Of a stretch of DNA of 64,000 nucleotides, positions 40,001-50,793 are shown piece after piece. Position numbers and translations under genes: made by a program. The stretch lies in the NCBI RefSeq assembly GCF_016097555.1, contig NC_054702.1, positions 70,795,695 through 70,859,694 on the forward strand, in the 5' to 3' direction. The notes under the pieces are model-generated. The model searched no databases. It was given only the letters and a program-made list of their open reading frames with translations, and was not told the origin of the DNA. Each line of letters opens with the position of its first letter. Within the stretch, counting starts at the first letter, position 1. The DNA is from Gigantopelta aegis (lineage: Eukaryota; Mollusca; Gastropoda; Neomphalida; Peltospiridae).

Positions 40001-43000
40001 CTCAAGACCTAGCTAAACACGGTTTTTGTTAACTCTGGTGAATCTTCTATAAAAGATTAAAAAAAAGGGAGGGGAAGCTACAGGAACAATGCAGGGTGAA
40101 ATTTTAACTGGGGCTATTTTAACTCTGCAATAATACCAGAGTCAAACTCAGCTTTTAGTTTAACTGCTTTTACATTCTCATGTCTACAAGCAGAAAATTT
40201 AGGTAAAATCAGTGTTTTGACTCCACTATAGAGGTCATGGCAGTTTCTTTTTTACTTCCACTTCTGATAGCATATTAAATCTTTGTGAAAAATAATATCT
40301 ATTTGATCAAGAAAAAAATACTGATATTAGGCACAAAAAAAAGTTTGTCTCTGGTGAGACCAAAGTTCCAGAATTGATACAGTGATGCTGCTTTTATTTT
40401 TATTTTATTTTTTAAAGCATGGATTGCACAAAAAGGGTGGGTACATTTGATAACGAAATAAGGAGCATATTTAAGTTGAAATCAGAATGAACATACTAGG
40501 TCATGCGCGATGGCATTTTGGCTCCAAATGCGGTTTTACATCATAGCAAGAAAAGTCCAGCAAAAATCTATTTCATACCACGGGAAATTAAAAAACAATG
40601 TTGATGTGTGAGGGTCAAAATCGACGCGCGCTGACCAGAGACCATAAATTTATTTTGTTTGGCCTTAAGGAGTACTGCTAGTATGCCATCAAGCAATTTT
40701 AAAATTCACTGACATCATAATCTAGAGACATTAATCTTCTTTGTTTTAATACGTTGTGTAGATGTTACACAGATTAAAATAGCCATGGTTACAGCTGTAA
40801 AAAAAATGGAGCCTGATCTTGGTACACTTCCTGTGTTCAAGTAACATGGGTTAGGCTAAATTTTAGCTCTGCAGTTTAGCTGTTCTCTGCCATGTAGCTG
40901 TTTAACCAGTGTAAAAAAAAACCTCGTACAGATGGGCCTATATATTAAATGTAAAAGATAATGTCAATGGACATCATAATAGTCATATTACCCAACTAAT
41001 ATGAAAGACATTACTCAATATTAGAAGTAGCAAACACATTTCCACAGAGAAATGAAAGTTTACCGAATTTTTGCATAACAACTTTAAACGCTGATTTTAT
41101 CAATGCACCAGTCAAGGTTGATTACTTTTTCAAGTGATAAACGAATCAACTTCATGTTCACTAGCCACGCTTCAGGAGCAAGTTGAATGCTGTTATTAGT
41201 GTAATTTGTCAGATGAATGCAGTTATCATTCAGTCTGATCCTGGGGCATAAATCAGCAGGAAAGACCAAGTCCCCAGGTGGATGATAGTCGGAAGATTTA
41301 CTACAACAAATGTTACAGCTGACACAAGAAATCTTTTAACAATATTTTTAAATGTAGAAATTTAACAAAACAGAAGTGATTTTTTAGATTTTGTGTTTTT
41401 TAAATCTCATTTCAAAAAGTGATTTAAGCACAAAACAATTGGTAGAGAGATTTCAGCCATTTACTTCACTTCAGCTTTAAATAGGATTTTTATTTAAAGT
41501 TACCCAAATACATGAAGTTGTTTATATTATTATACCTGGGGAAAACACTCCAAGAATAAGAGGCATTATATTGTGTTTTAATGTTAGGATGGACAAATCA
41601 TTAAATAAATAAATAATATAAATTTATTGGTATCTAAAATGTTTTCCAGAACTATTAAGCAACAAATAAATTAATTGTGAAACCTGTCTAAACCAGACCC
41701 TGAATAAACCAGGAACATTAATACTGAGTCTGTATTTGAGTGCACTCAAAATTACTGTTTCAACAACTTCAGAATTGTATTTCAGACTTGTAAATTTGGA
41801 CGAAAAAATACTAAATGAGTGACCTTTACCTTTTGAATTTAGAAGAAAAATGAAGATGAAATGTTTGCCTGAACTCCATTTTGATAATAAAAAATAAAGC
41901 ATGCACCTTAATTGTTCTGTCAAAGACAAAAGACAGGTGAAAAACTTTTGGAATACTATTTTAATACTTTTCCGCACACTATTTCAATTGGGAAAATTCA
42001 TAATTTATAAACATTTCAAACATTTGAGTGGATAAAATAGCAAAATATTATACATTTTAATTGGAGGTGTAGCAGAATTATTTTGCAGTTTTATTATTAA
42101 TTTGTAAAGATAATTTGCTTTATGATTAGTGAAAATAGCTAAATTTATAAGTGCAATTCATTACTGCTGACTATTTTCAAGTTACCAGAAGTTATTTTTA
42201 ACAAATGCAAACAAGTTGTAATTACAAGGGAAACTCGGGGAAATATCAATTTGTGAGGACACCCAAACGTGGCTTAACTACATGCTTAATGTGGATATGA
42301 ATGGAAGAACTACTGATGAACATTAGATGATCAATTAAAGTAAAAAGTAAAGTTTGTTTTATTTAACGACTCCACTAGAGCACATTGATTTTTTATCTGA
42401 TCATCGGCTATTTGACGTCAAACATATGGTCATTCTGACATTTTTTTTAGAGGAAACCCGCTGTCGCCACATAGGCTACTCTTTTATGACAGGCAGCAAA
42501 GGGATCTTTTATTTGCGCTTCCCACAGGCAGGATAGCATGAACCATGGCCTTTGTTGAACCAGTTATGGATCACCTACCCATTAAGCCTTGTGGAGCACT
42601 CACTCAGGGTTTGGAGTTGGTATCTGGATTAAAAATCCCATGCCTCGACTGGGATCCAAACCCAGTACCCACCAGCCTGTAGACTGATGGCCTAACCACG
42701 ACGAGATGATCAACTAAGATGTAGGATCTTACAGGTACATAGCATGCGTCACCTTTCTTTAGACACAAAGTGGATTCACAATGGGTTAATTTTGTTTATG
42801 GAAATTGAATGTTTTTGTAGTAAACCATGCATTGATCTCAGTAGTGGATCTAAGGGGACCCAGGGCCCATAAATCTGTGAATCCAAGCAATTTGTTCAGG
42901 AACGTTTGTGGCTTTTGGCCACATGTCATTGGGGGGCCCCTAATGGACTTTCTGGATCTGCCACTGGATCTAAACTTTGTTTTTAAGCAAAAATGAACAC

Positions 43001-46000
43001 ATCCACACAAGCTAACCTCAACTGTATCATCATCAATCTGTGAAAAGAATTCCTTCTCTTTGAGCATTTTCCACGTTGGTCTGTTGTAAGATCGAGACAG
43101 TAAAGCGGGGTGAGTGTCAAAGTATTTGGCTGGATCAAACTCTTTCACTGAAAACAAAATAGCTTGTTATTAATTGTTTTAAGCCAAGTAAACTTTAATA
43201 TATAATGAAGGAAAGAAATAAGAGATCACATAAATACTCAGGGCTAGCTCTGTGTCAGCAAAACATTTCATCAAATTATCTTTAAAAAATGCAAAACCCA
43301 GAGTTATTTCCTAACGAAACACAAATTATTATATGAAATTTTTTCACCAAATCGTCTTGATTGTTAAAGTTTGTTTTGTTTAATGACGCCACTAGAGCAC
43401 ATTGATTTATTAATCATCAGCTATTGGACGTCGTCTTGGTTGTGTTTGTCCATCTACAAAACTGACATTTATTATATTTGTTGTTTGTATGTAGTAAGAA
43501 GTCAGAGAGATTTTAGGTTTTCAATCAAAAATGGATTTTTATGAATTACATACAGAAAGTGAAAAACTTTAGTACACAGGTATATTTTTCCATTTTTAGG
43601 CTTAATAACAATTCTATAAGTTTCTGTGTTTTACCAAACCTTTTTACATATGTCAATTTGATATTACATGTACCTTCAGCTGTTGATGTAGTGATCGATT
43701 CAATTCGACATAACATATTTTGGTACGTAATAAAATTACATTATTAAATTAAAATGTTATTACAAACCTTCTTTTTCAGAGTCAACAAATATTGTGTGTT
43801 TATTTTTAGGTTTGTCTTCAGCATCAATCAAATGTAAGGTGGACTTTAATTTCTCAATTTTCTAAAAAATAAAAATAAATTCTCCAACAGTATTTAAACT
43901 AAATATAACAGTATCAAGAAGGGGTTTATTTGAGCAGGACCAGTGATGCAAACAATGCCTTTAGTGGAACATTATGACAATATTTAAAATATGGTTCTAA
44001 AAATACTAACATAACATTAAAACTAGAATATAAATCAGTCCACTTAAGTGCTGTACTAAGTAGTGGTTGCATTATCTACCATTACTTCCCTCCCCATCCA
44101 TTCCATAATGCCACTCCCTCTAGAACATTGTATAATTGTCAATGACAATGTTTTCCAAAGTATATTCTTCCAAAAAAACGATTTCCAATTGTCAGACTTC
44201 AGCTTCGCCCGAATTCACATTTATTGGCATGGGGATGTGTAGTTGAAATACCTTCACTTGGTGAATACTAACGTAAATAGAACTTGTGAATTTAACTATC
44301 TAACACTTTTTATTATTTTTAGTTTTTTTAACCAGTATAAGTTATATTATGATTAAATAGTGGATGGTTTGGAAATTTTTTCAGAATTAAAAAGATTGAC
44401 CTCAAATAAAAGAACAGAAAGGGAAGGAGCTGAACGAAGGAAAGAATATTTTATTTAATGATGCACGCACTCAACACATTTTAATGTCGGACATACGGTT
44501 AAGGACCACAGATAATGGGAGAGGAAACCTGCTACTGCCACACAATGGGCTACTCTTTCCGATTAGCAGCAAGGGGGCTTTTCTATGCAGCACCCCAAAT
44601 ACAGGACAGTACATACCACAGGCTTTGTTACACCAGTTGTGAAGCACTGGTTGGAACAGGAAATAGTCAAATGAGCCCACAATCCTAGACTGTCTGCACT
44701 TAATTTGAGCACTTTAAATACCAGTGGGAATGAAATGAAATAACTAAATGTGATACCCTGTGTTCTGTAGTTCTCTTAAAGTTAACGTATCGTAAGTCCT
44801 GTGATTCCATCATCTTTAGCTGGGTTTCTGTGAATTTAGGCTCTGTGGTCTCCTTCAGTTTGTGCACTCCATCCTGTAAATAGATATATATATATATACT
44901 CTATCAAAAAAGAAACGCATAGGTGATAGGGAAAGAAGAAAAGTTTTTGATTTTGCAAAATATCAGGTTTTTTGTACAATGTTGCTGAATGACCATGTTT
45001 GTTAATGTTCCTGGAATGGGACATGCCCAAATGCACCCTAAAACAAATTTAACACAAGTTGTGCGACACTTGCAGGAAATTGGCATGAAATGATCAGATT
45101 TTGGCGAATGCACGTGAAACTTGGTGAAAAGATTGGGGTAGTGATGGGTATTTAAAGCTGCAATGCTTGCAATGATGCCTCATTTCCATTTCGACGTAGA
45201 CAAGTTACAAGATGCCAAGACTAAGCCTGCCGAATCGAAACATTGCAATAGGCTGCCTCCAGTTAGGTGAATCGCAGTCAGCAGTCGCACGCCACACTCC
45301 ACATGAACGTCCATCAGAGCACCATTTCACGTCTCTGGGACAGGTACCAGCAGTTTCAAACATCTGAAGCCCGGTCCAGAAGTGGAAGACCTCGCATAAC
45401 TGCAGCACAAGATCGCTACATCCGGGTTCTGCACTTGCTTCACAGAACTGCCACAGCAACGAACACTGCTGGATGCATACTTGGTTTGAGAAGGGTGTCT
45501 GCACAAACCATTCGGGAATTGACTTTGAGAAGCTGGTTTACGGGCTAGGAGACCGTATGTTGGCCCAGTCCTGTGATGTCAACATCGACATTTACGTGTT
45601 CGCTGGTGTATGAATGTACAGGGGTGGAACTTGGGAAACTGGTGGTGAGTATGGTTCAGTGATGAGTGACGTTTCCTTCTACAGCAACGTGATGGACGAC
45701 AACATGTTTACAGATGCCGCAATGAACGTTTTGCCAACAACTGCATCGCCCAAATTGACAGATTTGGTGGAGGGTGTGTCATGATGTGGGAAACCATCTA
45801 ATACAATGGCAGAAGTGAACTTGTGTTTGTACAAGGCAACCTTTCAGCAGGATAATGCCAGACCACATATGGCACTTGTAACAATGGATTTCCTACAGAA
45901 TGAGAACATCAATGTGCTGCAATGGCCATCAAGATTGCCAAGTCTCAACCACACTGAACACCTATGGGACGAACCGAACAGACATGTACGCCAGCGTGAC

Positions 46001-49000
46001 CTGGAGCCTCTGACGCTTCCACAACTGTCATATGCACTGCAGGAAGAATGGGGTAGGATTCCATGTGCCTGGATTCAGACACTCATTCAGTCTATGCCAA
46101 GGAGATGTCGCGCAGTGATTGCTCCTGCTGGTGGCCACACAAGGTACTGATTTCAGTGCCCTCATGCGACACTGTTTGGTGACGAAAACGCCTAACGTCA
46201 GTCCATAGCAAGAACAATGTCACATACTCATGTCAAATTTTACTGTGATACGATCATAAATAACAAAATTATGCCACTTTTATTAAAGAGATAATTCCAG
46301 GAATATTTCGCCTATATATGTATTACATACATATTCAATCTTACTATAGAACATGTAAATGGGGAATTTATTTTTTTATTTTTACTGGCATTAACGCTTT
46401 TTTATTAGTGACATCATGTCTGATTTACAAAGTCACACCGTATTTCGAACATTACACAAGAATGGCACAATGTATGATTCTTAAAATTAAAGAGACATAC
46501 CCTAGTTTTTAAACACTAACGCATACTTTTGACTATTATAAGCATTTTTGGTAACTTAAATCATACTTTACTTAGATTTTATTATTTAGATTACCAATTT
46601 CCATACATTCGAAGTGTTTTTGGTCATCTTGGTGTTTTTAATATCACAAAATGCATTTCTCATATTTTTTCAAACGCACGTGCATCTGAGAATTAACAGT
46701 TATAAAGTCGAGTTTTAGTCTATTTTTAGAGGGTATTTCACGATTTGAAAGTCACATACTCATGTTTCACTCAATTGTAACTTTATCCAAATGTGTTACA
46801 GTTTTGTAGATTAACTAAACTTAGTGTTTATTTTCACGGGTTGAAACTAGGGTCAGTCCCTTTAAGTAAATCTATGAAAGGAGGATTGATTAGTAGATTT
46901 AACAAAGTGTAGTTATGACAGTAAATTAAAAATGGGTTTTGTAAAAAATTAAAGAAGGTATGTAATAAATGCAGAACTTCACATACATTGTTTTCGCTTC
47001 CGATTTATTGCACTTGTTTATTTTGTGCAAGAACAACCAGTCTATTGTAGCAGCCGAGTGGTATATATTCTTGCACAAAATAAATTGGTGCAATAAATAA
47101 GAAGCGAAAACAATGTAAGTGAAGTTCTGTATAGGGGTGGGGAAAAATAACATTGTCAATCATTCCAACGTGATGTCATAACAATAACGTGAAACAATAA
47201 ACATGAATTTAGTTTTTTCAATCACATCAAGGAAAACCCCCCACAAATTGTATATATTTTACATAATGGAATAAATAATATAAAAAAAAGGAATAAAAGA
47301 TATGAATTTTAACTCTCATATATGTACAAAAAGTATGAGTATTCAATACTGTGTCCTGAAAATTAATAAAAGACGACACCGGTGAAGCTTGAGCTAGCAC
47401 ATGTTTAGACAAAACGATTAATAACGTTATCACTGACTGGATGACATTTGACCTCTACTGGCTCTAGAGATACCAGTGTAGCTGTTCTGCTTACTCCCAC
47501 TTGTAACAAAAAAGGTGGAAACCTTTTGTTAATTTTAATATCCTTTATAATTATTGGATACACTACATTGAACAGTCAACAATAAATACCTTTATAGATT
47601 ATTTCAGTGTATGTTATGCTATTTCAAGCATTTTGTATTGCACAAAAGCCTTTTGCCTTGGACTTGAACACTCGACCCAACAGGGCTCCATAAACAGGTG
47701 TTGATTGTAGAATGGTGTTATTGTTAATGTCTGTTTAATCTCGTGACCAGCTCAACGACAAATGTCTAGCCTTGTGGCAGTGGATTGATACTACTGTAGG
47801 TCCGACTTCAGTGACGGGTGATATATACTTATGGCAGGCTTTAAAATCACAAACGTCTGAAGCACCAGCCATATCGACCACTATTTATTTATTATTTTAA
47901 ATCATGCATAAGATACTGATGTCTGGACAGGCCGGTCGACTTGACAGATAGGAATTTGTTCCAATAATAGAAATGGATAGGTGCTTCGGACCAACAAGAA
48001 TGACAAAAGTGGGACCAGCAAACATGTTTTTAAAAATAATTTTGGTCTCGGAAATCAAAAATCTGTCTTAGACTGGGAAAAAAAAAGGGCTTTTCCACAC
48101 CTGTTCTGTATATATATTACATGACTTAACATTCTTACCTGCATATTTAGAATAGCAAGCTGTTAAAAGATAAAGAAATTTGGACAGTACCTGAAACTGT
48201 CAGTCCAAAACTAAGACACAAATATTTCATTGTCAAGAAACCTGGGTGTGGTTTGAAAGCTTTCATTGTTTTGTAAACTAAATGAATAGAATAGATGATT
48301 AACGACGCCATACATTGGTTATTTGGTGTGTTAACTAAATGAAGACCATACGAAAAGTGTTTTAAAAATACCCACCACTTTCTGCGTTTTAACCATGTTG
48401 AAGTAGAACTCATCGGGATTTCTGTTTAGTGCTTTTCGTTTCAATACTTTCAAAGTGTTTTGTTTCTTTTGATAATCTCTGGAAAGAAATTATTGTTAAC
48501 ATATCAATGAATAATATTGACATCATTGTTTGCTATAATGTGACAGACAAACAAACAATGTCCGATTCATCTTGTACTTATTTCATTTAATTATTTCAGG
48601 CATTTGCTGTTATTACCAACTGACCTACATGGCAGTATAGTTAACTGTCTTGTTACTATTTTTAAAAACATAGGCAATCTAGTAATTATTCTATCATTTA
48701 ATATACACATGTACATGTAAGACTATATTCAATTTTCAAATGTCAAAGACAAAATAATTTTACATACTATTATAGACATATATACACACATGTATGTATG
48801 ACTACCAACCCAAATTCAATCATTAAATTACTTACTCTGCACGAGCTTTGTAATCTTTTTTCTTCTGTAAGAAACCCAGATGTGCACGATCTTGAGGCTG
48901 AAAAAAACACAAGTGTTAAAATTTGATGTACAATAGTCATGATATAGTGTAAATGTGTATCTGAACTGAGTCACGGTTACATATTATTCATTATTACCGC

Positions 49001-50749
49001 AATGGTCACTCATAACGGGAGAAATAGTTTTCATATTTTGTTAGTGAGAAATATTCTGCATTGGTGTAATGAACAATACTATTGGATGATTTGACGCTTA
49101 CAAACCAATGACCACATCGGTACTAAAAATGACATCATCATTCGACTCTCCATTTTCATTGTTAAATTTGTAATAAAATGTTATTTTAAAACAATTCATT
49201 ATACTACCAGCTATTATAAAATTTATGTACCTCATCAAATTATTTCACTTGCAGACCTTGCCTTTTAAGGTGCGCGGGTGCGATCACGCTCGTACAGCGC
49301 ACATAATTTCAGTCTGGCGAGTGTGAAAAATAATGCACGTTACACTTAACAAACAGCGCACGTAAAATACTTTTGTATATTGATTGCCACTATTTACCGT
49401 ATGTAGCTGATAGAAAGATCTGTTTAATAATACCAGAAAAAAATGTTACGAGAACGGTAGCATCCATGCAAGATTTTAATACATGACTGGTACTTATCTT
49501 TGCTATATAAATTGGAAAACACAGATTTCATAGACATCTTCAAAGACGTACCAATCCGATCAAAACTTCTTTGCCTATTTAATTTATTATTAATTAGAAT
49601 CAGTCCACTTTTGTAAGGTAATATATCACGTCTGATGAGAATAACTCATTTATGCTGTTCATGAATATAGTTATGACAAAAAGATAAAAGGGATTGAATT
49701 AAATAGTGGTTTCTGTAGCCTACACAAATGAACTCATTACGGAAATCAGCGAAGTCGGTAAAATTGTCTCAATTAGTTCATAACTGTTAGCCTACAAAGC
49801 TTACGTGAGGTCACGAAAATGGCAATTGTGTAACTTTATACTTTGTTTAAAGAAAGAAAGAAATGAAATTTAGACTGAATAATAAAAAGAAGGAAAAGAA
49901 ATGATAATAGGTATGTAGGAATAAGCCTAGGTATTTAAAAAAAAAAACAAAAACTTCATTTAAATATTTGTATTTCAGCCAGAGGTTAATGAATATGCAT
50001 GTATATTATTAAAATATGTATATATGTACACACTATAATAACAGTAATCAATTGTCATTTCCGACTATTTAATTTTTGTTTCGTTTGTTAGAAAGTCACC
50101 AACCATGTGACTGGAACATGATTTGATGCACAGTACTCTGTGGCATATTGACCAATCAGAGCGATCAAGGTCAGATTATTTTTACTCTTGGAATTTTGCA
50201 CGCACTCACTGGTCTACTTGACAACTTATTACGCATTGATGATGGTGTCTAAAATTATGGGGTTTTTTATTATTTTTATTATGGCATTCCACGTTTGGAA
50301 TAAAATCCTTTGTAATGACACATTTTTTCAGAGTTTGTATATTTTGTTATTAACAACAATGAGGCCGTTCTAGATCAATGACGTAATGCCATTAGAGCCG
50401 TTTGTAACTTGTAGTGGTAGGTCAAATGACGTGTTACAAAATGTTGAGGGAGGGAGACTGGTTGCATAATTGTTGAATTACAAATGCCACATGAATGTCA
50501 ATGTCCCAACTAACACTATCAGTTGAAGTAATTGTAGGCCTACACTTCATGAGTTATTAAAATAAAAAATGTTTTAATAATATGAATCAGTAGTGCACAC
50601 CTGAGATGCTTGGGTTGAACCACCACCTCCTCGGAACCAGTTTTTTTCCCCATCCCAACTATTCTAATCATGTTCGTTATACATAATAATGAAATTCAAG
50701 ACAAGCTGATTCTTTGGCTGCACGTTCATCAAACCATCTAACACTGAAC

Positions 50750-50793
<44 letters not shown>

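Noticed and set aside
41624..41977. A 117-codon minus-strand frame in UTP11 intron 6
   Set aside because: It has no recognised domain, AT-rich composition identical to its surroundings and no splice support.
42786..43157. A 123-codon minus-strand frame taken as a single-exon gene
   Set aside because: Only 43147-43017 is UTP11 exon 6; the rest reads past the GTTAGC donor into the intron.
48147..48413. An 88-codon minus-strand frame beginning MSSTSTW
   Set aside because: It overlaps UTP11 exon 3 in the wrong frame and runs into the intron. The family alignment fits the other frame.
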